From Lingula anatina (taxonomy: Eukaryota; Brachiopoda; Lingulata; Lingulida; Lingulidae), in contig NW_019776128.1 in NCBI RefSeq assembly GCF_001039355.2, positions 64,001 to 106,357 on the forward strand: 42,357 bases of DNA, read 5' to 3'. A program made the position numbers and the translations under genes. Each line of letters begins with the position of its first letter. Positions within the stretch are counted from its first letter, which is position 1. Shown piece by piece: positions 31,543-42,357 of the stretch. Under the pieces are notes generated by a model. That model saw only the letters and a program-made list of their open reading frames with translations, had not been told where the DNA came from and did not search any database.

Positions 31543-32027
31543 TGAACTTTTCAAGAAACAAAAATGGCAAACAATCTATGAACGGATATAATTTAAGAAA
31601 GCCACATTAGTTTTTGTATCTTTACACAGACTCTTACCAAAATACATCAGGGACCTACTGGGATTTACAACCTTAGACACTACAGGCAGAGTCACCCGAT
31701 CAAGCAATAAGGGTGACATCTATTTACCAGTTGAAAGACATAACGACATATTAACAGAAGGCCCAGTGTTGTATTCAATTAATATTTGAAAATACCTTAG
31801 CTCAATTAAGTCATTTATTAAAGCTATTTAAGGTTTTTCCTTATGCAATGCCTTTTGCTTTATTCTTATCACTATTGTTATTCTAACTCATTTCATTTTT
31901 ACTTCATTATTACTTAAATTTCATAATTCATTCACCTTTTATACATAAACAGAGGGCCATGTGAAAGATAAGTGTGTGCACTTAACATTTTTTAACCTCT
32001 TAAAATGAGGTTTATTATTATTATTAC

Positions 32028-32060
<33 letters not shown>
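31543..32060 (+). mobile_element. CR1/L2-like LINE 3' end with TTA tail
   Basis: It reads KWQTIYERI, stop, FKKATLVFVSLHRLLPKYIR, DLLGFTTLDTTGRVTRSSNK, GDIYLPVERHND, which matches the last residues of CR1/L2-type LINE RT proteins. About 250 bp later comes a TTA microsatellite (32010-32060), as expected for LINEs that end in a short tandem repeat. In-frame stop at 31589. It recurs at 32933 and 36959 through the duplicated blocks. Confidence 0.65.
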
Positions 32061-32061
<1 letters not shown>

Positions 32062-32265
32062 GTAGAAAACTGATCGTATCTTGTCATTTTTATAATGACT
32101 CGATCTTTGATAAAATGTATCTCATTCTTTTAATATCCCAAATAGTAAGTGCTGAGGTTATACTCTATGGTTTGAAGGCGAAGGAGAAGTGCATTTCATT
32201 ATATAGGAACATACATTTAAAAAAACACTTTGAATATCAAGGTTAAGGCTCCACCAACTAAGAGC

Positions 32266-32266
32266 N
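32266..32266. other. Single-N assembly join 3
   Basis: One N exactly between the two identical 1389-bp copies. Confidence 0.95.
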
Positions 32267-33417
32267 TTTTAGTGGACTTGGGTGTTATACCGGCTATCGA
32301 TATGATAGCTTAATGCTAGAAAATGTCTCAATGAACGAATATGTGTATTAATTTTTTAATTAATTGTAACTTTTAACGAAACATTTAAAACTTTTTTGTT
32401 TTAAAAGAATCTGTATTGAAAAATACTTATTTTTAGGGGCCGTATTAAAAATTAATATTTATGTAATGTATTTATGCCTTTTTGCATGTATAATGATTAG
32501 ACATTCTGTATCTGCAGCAACACAACTGTACATTTGTATTTTATGTATAGTTGTATATCACATATATTATGTATATTTGTATATTATTTATATTTAAGAA
32601 TATTTATATGCTTGATTATACTAGTTTATACGTAGAACAATTTTAGTTATAGCTTTATTTACTTGTAGAGGTACTATATGAGAGAAAGGTCTTAGTGTGG
32701 TGCAGGGAAAATCATATGGTGTCAAATACGAAAAAAACAAACAAACAAAAAAAAAAAACCAAAAATACGTTTATAACAAACAAACAAACAAAAAATGTTT
32801 ATAACAGCTAGACAAAAACGGTCAAAAATACCAAAAACAGTCATTAATTAGAAAACATATACAAACTTCAAAAACGTTGTGCAACAATCATCTCGAGATC
32901 CCAGGAAAAGAAGCCAAGAAATATCCAACAATTGAACTTTTCAAGAAACAAAAATGGCAAACAATCTATGAACGGATATAATTTAAGAAAGCCACATTAG
33001 TTTTTGTATCTTTACACAGACTCTTACCAAAATACATCAGGGACCTACTGGGATTTACAACCTTAGACACTACAGGCAGAGTCACCCGATCAAGCAATAA
33101 GGGTGACATCTATTTACCAGTTGAAAGACATAACGACATATTAACAGAAGGCCCAGTGTTGTATTCAATTAATATTTGAAAATACCTTAGCTCAATTAAG
33201 TCATTTATTAAAGCTATTTAAGGTTTTTCCTTATGCAATGCCTTTTGCTTTATTCTTATCACTATTGTTATTCTAACTCATTTCATTTTTACTTCATTAT
33301 TACTTAAATTTCATAATTCATTCACCTTTTATACATAAACAGAGGGCCATGTGAAAGATAAGTGTGTGCACTTAACATTTTTTAACCTCTTAAAATGAGG
33401 TTTATTATTATTATTAC

Positions 33418-33451
<34 letters not shown>

Positions 33452-33655
33452 GTAGAAAACTGATCGTATCTTGTCATTTTTATAATGACTCGATCTTTGA
33501 TAAAATGTATCTCATTCTTTTAATATCCCAAATAGTAAGTGCTGAGGTTATACTCTATGGTTTGAAGGCGAAGGAGAAGTGCATTTCATTATATAGGAAC
33601 ATACATTTAAAAAAACACTTTGAATATCAAGGTTAAGGCTCCACCAACTAAGAGC
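32267..33655 (+). repeat. Duplicated block 2, second copy
   Basis: Identical to 30877-32265 as far as can be seen. It contains the LINE 3' end at 32933-33450 and continues into unique sequence at 33656. Confidence 0.95.
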
Positions 33656-36530
33656 TGATATTTTTATAAAGCCTTGACCGTGTACTACACATAGTACAAT
33701 GGCATTATTACAAAATTAAGAGCTATTATATACATGCATGTCTAAATGCTAAACTTTATGTCTGCAGTCAAGACAGTATTCAGAACATTTGATACATGTT
33801 ATCAAGATGCAGTTTAATGGCCTCAGATTTTTTTACAATTTAGTTTTGGGATCAAGACTGCACATAATAATGATACATATATCAGAGCGTATCTAAGTAA
33901 AGTCATGCATGTTTACAGAATATTTTGTGCACATTTAAAATTCTGATTTAATATCCGTGCTGGACAATGCATGTAACGTTTATTGTGTATAATATGTGAA
34001 TATTTTAATGTCTGTTGTTTGGAAATCATTCTTTGTGTTTGAGAAAGGTTTTCATATGGGTATTTGAATAATTTATCTACGTTTATTAACAGTACCTTTA
34101 TGTACAAAATGGTTGATAATTTACAATCAAAATCTTACTAATATACTAGACCTGGTACCGAATTATCTTAATACTTTGTTCCACTCTGACTATTAATCAA
34201 GAAACCACAGAGTTGTATGTGTTGGCACATATGTATTAACCAAGCAGCCACATTTATTTCGATTTATATAAAGTGCGTTCTGAGTGATTTTGTATAAGTG
34301 TGCCATAGATAAACCTTGACCTTGATGTATTAAATTTTGTAACGTCCATGTGGAAACAACATAATCTATTTCATGTAAATCAGTTTTCATTTAAGTGATT
34401 AGTGGACTTATAGCCAATAGTGTTTTTAAATAAGTTTTTTCTTTTCATTTTTTTTTATTTGCTTCTTTGTTTATTTTCTATAACATGTACTGTCATCCCA
34501 TGAATCAGAGTTACCAAATAATATTCAAGTAATCAATAATCAAATTAGGCAGATCTTGAGTAGTTATAATGCCTGTAGGGGTGACAATTCTATTCTCCAT
34601 TGTGTGTACTTTGCACTGTATTTTTCTGTGTTGCTGTTGTGAATAAAAAAATCATTGGGCGTGATATTAAAATGCATTCGATTCTGTGTGCACGTGGATA
34701 TACAGACTTGACATTTAATATGGAATATTTTTTCCAAATCATTTTTCATCAGTGTTTTCCTATTTTGCTGACTGACAAATGAAAATAAGGGTTAAAATCA
34801 TGTTTTAACAACATTTTTTCTCTTTAATGTCATTTTGACATCAGTTCATTAATGGATTTCGCCAGAGAAGCAAACAAAAACACATTGCTTATTCTATGTC
34901 ATACGACAACCATTAAAAGAAATATATTTGGATCTCCATTTTTTCCAAATAATTGCCTGTTAAATAGGTACACGCTCCACAAAGGACCCCCATGTCAGTA
35001 TCTAGTCACAGTAACGGTCGCTTTTACGCCTGACCTCTTCTGGCTGCTACCAGCACTCTCAAGTGGCCAGATATTCATTGGAATAGGTCTTAAGAGTTCA
35101 ATCTGGAAATACATTCCAGGCATCAGTCAAAATCGGTCCAATTTGGTCCAGTTTTGTTATAGGACATGTTGGCCATTGGTTCGGCGAGTAATGGCCTGCC
35201 CAAATATTGTCTATGTGGTTCAAATATGGCGATTTTGATGACCAAGGTAGCTGCTCATTCCCTTTGTTCTGTAAGTAATCTGCTATTAAAAGTGCTCTGT
35301 GTGAATCGGCAGTCTCACCGACCTAATATTAACCTAAAATTGTTCCTAAGGTGCCCCCTATCAAATGATAGTCAAGTGGTTCCTAGTTTCAGGAAGGTTT
35401 CAGTATTCAACCCAGAAGCGGCCAAGGTCCCAAATTCATTAGAAAACCATACAACGATTACAGTGGGTTGCTCCGAGATCGTCTGGTATTCTACTGGGGT
35501 AACCTGCTAATACCAATTTGGTGTTCGCTAAGGGCCTTGAAAAATGCGTTTTGGTGGCAATTTACCCCTCATTCTGAACAGACTAGGTTATTTTTGTTTA
35601 GCTGCAACAGTATATCCCAAAAGACACTGGGTCCTGTACCCTGGTGGTAAGATTTCAATACATTGGGTGCGGCCTCTGTGTAGGTACATCAGTCTGAGCA
35701 TTACTCTATAAAACTATGCGGACCGTTTCGTTTGGCGCATTATCTGTCTGGCAATGTCTGTATTTTCGCGCCATTCTGCCACAGATTAACCAATTTGTTA
35801 AGCACTACATAGCTCATTTTACACACTGCAAAACCGACCACATGCATACAAAATTTCAAATTCTTCTATGCAGTAGTTGCCGACATGTGGATACTTTTTT
35901 TGGCAGAACCATGCTTTGCCAAAGCCAAGCTTTGACCTGCCCAAAGGAGCACTACCAAATAAAATTACTGCATATTACATAATGCAACAGCGCAACAAAC
36001 CTGGTATTTGGTTGTTGGTAGCTACACACTTCTCCATTCACATATCTTATATGAGATCGGAGTTGTTTTTTTTTTTTTTTTTTAAGAACGTATTTTACCT
36101 AGACATACCTATGAAATATTCCATATTAAATGTCAAGTCTGTAAATACAAGAGACAAGACATGTTGATCTCCAGCATGTATACTTTCTTTGCCCTACAAC
36201 ATCTAGACTAATGAAAAATTACAATATATACACTTGGCAATCAAATGTGGTAATTTGTTGCAGGGAAAACATGTTAATTTCGCTTCAACTATGGATCATA
36301 GTTTGGGAGGGGGGTACATTTAGACAGGTGAGGACCGTTAAGAACAACATTTGGAAACAGGTTAATCGACTACGTAACAATTCACAGTAAACAGGAATAT
36401 TGCAGTTATCAACACCAGCGTCTTTTCAGCGATGGCAAAATCTCCACCATAAAATTCCCTGTCCTGTGAATAAATAAAATCACCCGTTCTGTTACGCACA
36501 TTGAGAACATACTAGTCATTTGAAACTGAA
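33656..36530. other. Non-coding stretch (first copy of block 3)
   Basis: AT-rich. Frames of 60-130 codons occur, but they are broken by indels in the second copy and show no family motif, so none is annotated as a gene. Confidence 0.5.
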
Positions 36531-36534
36531 ACAG

Positions 36535-36573
36535 GTGTGTCTGTGTGTGTGTGTGTGTGGGGGGGGGGGGGGG
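36535..36573 (+). repeat. GT/poly-G microsatellite
   Basis: A run of GT units followed by about 16 G. The other copy (40676-40707) has fewer units and about 9 G, a length difference typical of two alleles. Confidence 0.9.
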
Positions 36574-36767
36574 ACAAAGTAGGAGATAACCAAGCATCAT
36601 AAACAAGCTTATCAAATAGGTGAGAAATGCTCAGGTAACTATCGTGTTTGTTTAACACCACAGGAGCTACATGCATAGGCTACGTCACACCTGGAGGGGT
36701 ATGGAGGTATGAGTGTCGTGTGAGAAAATATTTCATATACGTAAGGATACGTCACACCTGGAGAGGT

Positions 36768-36768
36768 N
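36768..36768. other. Single-N assembly join 4
   Basis: One N between the end of the first and the start of the second copy of block 3. The left end stops in ACACCTGGAGAGGT and the right starts in the CAAA repeat. Confidence 0.95.
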
Positions 36769-39700
36769 CAAACAAAAAAACAAAAATACGTTTATAACAA
36801 ACAAACAAACAAAAAATGTTTATAACAGCTAGACAAAAACGGTCAAAAATACCAAAAACAGTCATTAATTAGAAAACATATACAAACTTCAAAAACGTTG
36901 TGCAGCAATCATCTCGAGATCCCAGGAAAAGAAGCCAAGAAATATCCAACAATTGAACTTTTCAAGAAACAAAAATGGCAAACGAACTATGAACGGATAG
37001 AATTTAAGAAAACCACATTAGTTTTTGTATCTTTACACAGACTCTAACCAAAATACATCAGGGACCTACTGGGATTTACAACCTTAGACACTACAGGCAG
37101 AGTCACCCGATCAAGCAATAAGGGTGACATCTATTTACCAGTTGAAAGACATAACGACATATTAACAGAAGAACCACTGTTGTATTCAATTAATATTTGA
37201 AAATGCCTTAGCTCAATTAAGTCATTTATTAAAGCTATTTAAGATTTTTCCTTATGCAATGCCTTTTGCTTTATTCTTATCACTTTTGTTATTCTAACTC
37301 ATTTCATTTTTACTTCATTATTACTTAAATTTCATAATTCATTCACCTTTTATACATAAACAGAGAGCCATGTGAAAGATAAGTGTGTGCACTTAACATT
37401 TTTTACCCTCTTAAAATGAGGTTTATTATTATTATTATTATTATTATTATCATTATTATTATAGTAGAAAACTGATCGTATCTGGTCATTTTTATAATGA
37501 CTCGATCTTTGATAAAATGTATCTCATTCTTTTAATATCCCAAATAGTAAGTGCTGAGGTTATACTCTATGGTTTGAAGGCGAAGGAGAAGTGCATTTCA
37601 TTATATAGGAACATACATTAAAAAAAACACTTTGAATATCAAGGTTAAGGCTCCACCAACTAAGAGCTAATATCTTTATAAAGCTTTCACCGTGTACTAC
37701 ACAAAGTACAATGGCATTATTACAAAATAAAGAGCTATTATATACATGCATGTCTAAATGCTAAACTTTATGTCTGCAGTCAAGACAGTATTCAGAACAT
37801 TTGATACATATTATCAAGATGCAGTTTAATGGCCTCAGTTTTTTTTTACAATTTAGTTTTGGGATCAAGACTGCACATAATAATGATACATATATCAAAG
37901 CGTATCTAAGTAAAGTCATGCATGTTTACAGAATATTTTGTGCACATTTAAAATTCTGATTTAATATCCGTGCTGGACAATGCATGTAACGTTTATTGTG
38001 TATAATATGTGAATATTTTAATGTCTGTTGTTTGGAAATCATTCTTTGTGTTTGAGAAAGGTTTTCATATGGGGATTTGAATAATTTATCTACGTTTATT
38101 AACAGTACCTTTATGTACAAAATAGTTGATAATTTACAATCAAAATCTTACTAATATACTAGACCTGGTACCGAATTATCTTAATACTTTGTTCCACTCT
38201 GACTATTAATCAAGAAACCACAGAGTTGTATGTGTTGCCACATATGTATTAACCAAGCAGGCACATTTATTTCGATTTATATAAAGTGCGTTCTGAGTGA
38301 TTTTGTATAAGTGTGCCATAGATAAACCTTGATGTATTAAATTTTGTAACGTCCATGTGGAAACAACATAATCTATTTCATGTAAATCATTTTTCATTTA
38401 AATAATTAGTGGACTTATAGCCAATAGTGTTTTTAAATAAGTTTTTTCTTTTCATTTTTTTTAAATTTGCTTCTTTGTTTATTTTCTATAACATGTACTG
38501 TCATCCCATGAATCAGAGTTATCAAATAATATTCAAGTAATAAATAATCAAAGTAGGCAGATCTTGAGTAGTTATAATGCCTGTAGGGGTGACAATTCTA
38601 TTCTCCATTGTGTGTACTTTGCACTGTATTTTTCTGTGTTGCTGTTGTGAATAAAAAAAGCATTGGGCGTGATATTAAAATGCATTCGATTCTGTGTGCA
38701 CGTGGATATACAGACTTGACATTTAATATGGAATATTTTTTTCCAAATCATTTTTCATCAGTGTTTTCCTATTTTGCTGACTGACAAATGAAAATAAGGG
38801 TTAAAATCATGTTTTAACAACATTTTTTTTACTCTTTAATGTCATTGTGACATCAGTTCATTAATGGATTTCGCCAGAGAAGCAAACAAAAACACATTGC
38901 TTATTCTATGTCATACGACAACCATTAAAAGAAATATATTTGGATCTCCATTTTTTTCCAAATAATTGCCTGTTAAATAGGTACACGCTCCACAAAGGAC
39001 CCCCATGTCAGTATCTAGTCACAGTAACGGTTGCTGTTAAGCCTGACCTCTTCTGGCTGCTACCAGCACTCTCAAGTAGCCAGATATTCATTGGGATAGG
39101 TCTTTAGAGTTCAATCTGGAATTACATTCCAGGCATCAGTCAAAATCGGTCCAATTTGGTCCAGTTTTGTTATAGGACATATAGGCCATTGGTTCGGCGA
39201 GTAATGTCCTGCCCACATATGTTCTATGTGGTTCAAATATGGCGATTTTGATGTAAGTAATCTGCTATTAAAAGTGCTCTGTGTGAATCAGCAGTCTCAC
39301 CGACCTAAAATTAACCTAAAATTGCTCCTAAGGTGCCCCCTATCAAATGATAGTCAAGTGGTTCCTAGATTATTCCTTTATTTGATATGATTCAGGTTTT
39401 CTTCGATGACGCTGTTCATGACCTTAGTCATTTTAGACGCGGCACACGCTTCGTCGTTTGCCTCTTCTGGATGTCTGTAAACTCTGTTTTGACTAGTTGA
39501 GCGGTACAGGTGAAATCTGACCTCAATAAAGAAAGCCACAAGGTTTCAGTATTCAACCCAGAAGCGGCCAAGGTCCCAAATTCATTAGAAAACCATACAG
39601 CGATTACAGTGGGTTCCTCCAAGATCGTCTGGTATTCTACTGGGGTAACCTGCTAAAACCAATTTGGTGTTCGCTTAGGGCCTTGAAAATGCGTTTTGGT

Positions 39701-40891
39701 GGCAATTTAACCCTCATTCTGAACAGACTAGGTTGTTTTTGTTTAGTTGCAACAGCGTATCCCAAAAGACACTGGGTCTTGTACCCTGGTGGTAAGATTT
39801 CAATACATTGGGTGAGACCTCTGTGTAGGTACATCAGTCTGAGCATTACTCTATAAAACTATGCGGACGGTTTCGTTTGGCGCATTATCTGTCTGGCAAT
39901 GTCTGTATTTTCGCGCCATTCTGCCACAGATTAACAAATTTGTTAAGCACTGCATAGCTCATTTTACACACTGCAAAACCGACCACATGCATACAAAATT
40001 TCAAATTCTTCTATGCAGTAGTTGCCGACATATGGATACTTTTTTTTTTGCAGAACCATGCTTTGCCAAAGCCAAGCCTTGACTTGCCCATAGGAGCACT
40101 ACCCAATTGAATTACTGCATATTACATAATGCAGCAGCGCAACAAACCTGGTATTCGGTTGTTGGAAGCTACACACTTCTCCATTCACATACCTTATATG
40201 AGATCGGAGAAAAAAAGAACGTATTTTTACCTAGACATACCTTTGAAACTGAAATATTCCATATTAAATGTCAATTCTGTAAAGAGACAAGAGACAAGAC
40301 ATGTTGATCTCCAGCATGCATGTATACTTTCTTTGACCTACAACAACTAGACTAATGAAAAATTACAATATATACACTTGGCAATCAAATGTGGTAATTT
40401 GTTGCAGGGAAAACATGTTAATTTAGTTTCAACTATATATCATAGTTTGGGAGGGGGTACATTTAGACAGGTAAGGAACGTTAAGAACAACATTTGGAAA
40501 CAGGTTAATCGACTTCGTAACAATTCACAGTAAACAGGAATATTGCAGTTATCAACCCAGCGTCTTTTCAGCGTTGGCAAAATCACCACCATAAAATTCC
40601 CTGTCCTGTGAATAAATAAAATCACCCGTTCTGTTACGCACATTGAGAACATACTAGTCATTTGAAACTGAAACAGGTGTGTCTGTGTGTGTGTGTGTGG
40701 GGGGGGGACAAAGTAGGAGATAACCAAGCATCATAAACAAGCTTATCAAATAGGTGAGAAATGCTCAGGTAACTATCGTGTTTGTTTAACACCACAGGAG
40801 CTACATGCATAGGCTACGTCACACCTGGAGGGGTATGGAGGTATGAGTGTCGTGTGAGAAAATATTTCATATACGTAAGGATACGTCACAC
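36769..40891 (+). repeat. Duplicated block 3, second copy
   Basis: Differs from 32741-36767 by substitutions, homopolymer changes, absence of about 31 bp (after 39250) and an extra segment of about 170 bp (39370-39540). It includes the LINE 3' end (36959-37462) without the first stop but with another at 37045. It then continues into sequence not present after the first copy, so it is the copy joined to the right flank. Confidence 0.9.
39368..39541. other. Segment present in only one copy of block 3
   Basis: About 170 bp from ATTATTCCTTTATTTGATAT to ATAAAGAAAGCCAC, where the first copy has only TTTCAGGAAGG. The minus strand is open and reads STSQNRVYRHPEEANDEACA, then SKMTKVMNSVIEENLNHIK and a stop. 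It could be an insertion in one allele or a deletion in the other. No target duplication was recognised. Confidence 0.6.
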
Positions 40892-40920
40892 CTGGAGGGG
40901 TATGGAGGTATGAGTGTTGT
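40801..40920 (+). repeat. Direct repeat of about 75 bp
   Basis: ACGTCACACCTGGAGGGGTA followed by TGGAGGTATGAGTGT occurs twice, near 40816 and 40883. The first copy of block 3 ends inside the second unit. Confidence 0.8.
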
Positions 40921-41010
40921 AAGGAAATGGAAGGGAACCGCCAGGCTCAGTCGTACGAGTGACAATGCTCAGGTAAAATAAGGTGTACGTTAACATAACC
41001 AGATGCCGAG

Positions 41011-41345
41011 GTTATCTTAAGTTATCATTACAGGGTTATCCTAAGTTATCTTCACAGGTTATCTTAATGGGTTCTCTCTGTAAGAGAACATGTTATCTTA
41101 GGTTATGTTCCTAGGTTATCTTAAGTTATCATTACAGGGTTATCCTAAGTTATTTTCACAGGTTATCTTAATGGGTTCTCTCTGTAAGAGAACATGTTAT
41201 CTTAGGTTATCTTCCTAGGTTATCTTAAGTTATCATTACAGGGTTATCCTAAGTTATTTTCACAGGTTATCTTAATGGGTTCTCTCTGTAAGAGAACATG
41301 TTATCTGGGGTTATCCTCCTAGGTTATCTTAATTTATCATTAAAG
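41011..41345 (+). repeat. 104-bp tandem repeat array of GGTTATC sub-units
   Basis: Units start at 41011, 41115, 41219 and a partial one at 41323, each exactly 104 bp apart. Each unit is itself built from GGTTATCTTAAG/GGTTATCCTAAG-type sub-repeats and has TCTCTCTGTAAGAGA, a small hairpin, near its end. Confidence 0.95.
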
Positions 41346-41767
41346 GCGCTCTCTATAAGTATAACAGGTTAGCTTAGTTAGGTTTATAAAGTGGACATTG
41401 GGTTGGCTGAATGTGAAGACGCTCTCCCAGTGAGGATGTTGCAGCACGGAGAAATTGGTCCCTTGGTGCCAGCTGCTTTGTTCCTGGCCAAGCTTACTGC
41501 AGTCTATGATGGTGAAGAGAAGTGCACATCTTATCCCTGGGTGAAATGCCGTACGGGTCCGGGGCGCCATTGGTGAAGCGCAGACGTCAGCTTGGAGCTG
41601 TTGATGATGTTCCAGTCCAAGTGCGCAGCGGTTTCTTCCGAGATGGAGGTGAAGTTTCCTCCGAGATGGAGATGATCTTATTTTATTTTGTTCCTTTTAG
41701 TTGTCCGTCCGGGATCGTCGGGTTTGATATTCAGCCAGCTGAAACCAAGCAGAAACTAAGAGAAGTC
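41346..41767. other. Possible exon or LTR interior
   Basis: More GC-rich than the surroundings, open for 61-108 codons in three frames, with a TATA-like CTCTATAAGTATAAC near 41350. No protein family was recognised. Confidence 0.35.
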
Positions 41768-41950
41768 AGATGTCGTTGCACGCTACCTTCCTACAGAATT
41801 CGTCCTTCGCAGTGTTACTATTCCAGATGTCGTCGCTCGCTACCTTAATCCAAACGAAGTCGTCCTTCGCTGTGTTACTAGTCCAGATGGCGTCCCACAC
41901 TACCTTCCTCCGAACGAAGTCGTCCTTCGATCGCCATGTTACCAGTCCAG
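41768..41950. repeat. About 60-bp tandem repeat open on both strands
   Basis: Three units begin at about 41767, 41824 and 41884 with AGATGTCGTCGC/AGATGGCGTCCC and share CTACCTT, AAGTCGTCCTTCG and TGTTACTAGTCC. The minus strand encodes repeats of the type SNTAKDDFVWIKVASDDIW and the plus strand repeats of the type SSFAVLLFQMSSLATL. Double-strand openness follows from repeat composition, so coding is not assumed. Confidence 0.8.
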
Positions 41951-42118
41951 TTACCTTACTCCACCTACAAGATGTTCGATGTCCACGCATGCTACCCAAC
42001 TCCATCCAGGATATTGACTCTTCTGCACGCGTCACCATAGTCTCAGTTTTATAGACTCTTAGGACTATAAGTCATGTGATATTCTGACTTGAGAATTTTA
42101 TGGTCGATTTATGCGTTT

Positions 42119-42124
42119 AATAAA
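42119..42124 (+). terminator. AATAAA poly(A) signal candidate
   Basis: AATAAA in GTTTAATAAACAAT, about 70 bp after the last open frame on the plus strand (stop near 42054). It could end a transcript through 41380-42050 or lie in the R region of an LTR. The motif is short and could be chance. Confidence 0.3.
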
Positions 42125-42357
42125 CAATATTTTTGAAACACAAATTTGCCTCTTTATTTCTGAAGGACAGGGATATACTTTCCCATACAAAACATCTAAG
42201 TTCCCACGTCGCGCTCGAGTGTCGCGGTCGAGCGACCGGACCCCTCGCGTTACAATATATATAAGCTATAAAACTTACAGGGCCTAGTTAAGCACCTTCA
42301 GGAAACCCCAACAATACTGCAAAATGTTTAACTGTTTTGAACCCGTAGATTTGTAAG
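42125..42357. other. Right end of window
   Basis: A GC-rich patch with the near-palindrome GCGCTCGAGTGTCGCGGTCGAGCG lies near 42210-42235. Otherwise no feature was recognised. Confidence 0.4.

Larger units (their letters stand above)
30877..32265 (+). repeat. Duplicated block 2, first copy
   Basis: 1389 bp that recur at 32267-33655 with no difference seen by eye. The single N at 32266 separates them. Confidence 0.95.
32741..36767 (+). repeat. Duplicated block 3, first copy
   Basis: About 4.0 kb that correspond to 36769-40891 with scattered substitutions and indels. The offset grows from about 4013 to 4145 because of indels, and falls again to about 4124 at the end. Content is the LINE 3' end followed by non-coding sequence without recognisable genes; the frames at 34852-35238 and 35166-35510 are not conserved intact in the other copy. 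Confidence 0.9.

Noticed and set aside
34852-35510. Open frames of 114-128 codons as genes
   Set aside because: They are broken by indels in the second copy of the block and have no family motif.
41011-41345. Repeats as a CRISPR array
   Set aside because: Units are contiguous 104-bp tandem repeats without unique spacers, in an animal genome.
40918-42254. A 1.3-kb solo LTR from TGTAAGG to GCGTTACA
   Set aside because: The ends resemble TG...CA, but the flanks (AGTGT and ATATA) do not match, so there is no target-site duplication.

Overview
This window looks like animal nuclear DNA. It is AT-rich, has spliceable exons with GT..AG introns, and carries many microsatellites and decayed transposons of several classes. 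The BIR-domain gene and the mix of Gypsy, DIRS-like, LINE, Tc1/mariner and CAACGTTGA-type MITE sequence suggest a marine invertebrate, most likely a lophotrochozoan such as a bivalve mollusc. That is an inference from family content; no species marker is visible.

Layout. 1-1685 is featureless. 1688-2338 and 2655-3443 are two oppositely oriented copies of a short inverted-repeat DNA transposon; a third copy lies at 23843-24747. 4180-11769 is a decayed Ty3/Gypsy retrotransposon on the minus strand (gag, protease, RT, RNase H, integrase, a 164-bp 5' LTR with a PBS-like site, and a 70-bp 3' LTR remnant). It is interrupted by a 537-bp solo LTR with a perfect 5-bp target duplication and by a MITE holding a long AT microsatellite. 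14354-17725 carries two exons of the only apparently intact host gene: a protein with a hydrophobic, signal-like segment, a Cys-rich region, a transmembrane segment, a large unknown region and two BIR zinc-binding domains. The second BIR is split by an intron and its zinc ligands are restored exactly by splicing. 17730-21960 is intronic or intergenic, with a perfect 42-bp inverted repeat, a small foldback and a 160-bp tandem array. 21964-25425 is a DIRS/tyrosine-recombinase-type retroelement relic (SAM-like gag, zinc-finger, RT, RNase H) split by the third inverted-repeat transposon. 26040-28400 is an endonuclease-type LINE relic, 30170-30870 a Tc1/mariner transposase relic, and 31543-32060 the 3' end of a CR1/L2-like LINE. 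40900-42357 holds two tandem repeat arrays and a poly(A) signal.

Assembly. Four single-N characters occur (12749, 18655, 32266, 36768). Three of them sit exactly between two copies of the same sequence: 1787 bp with two differences seen, 1389 bp with none seen, and about 4.1 kb with scattered substitutions and indels. The simplest reading is unmerged contig overlaps or haplotypes, so about 7 kb is probably false duplication and the real locus is nearer 35 kb. Features inside the second copies should not be counted twice.

The most interesting biology is the membrane-type double-BIR protein. The transposon family with a conserved TATA box placed about 105 bp before a lysine-rich mini-ORF comes next.
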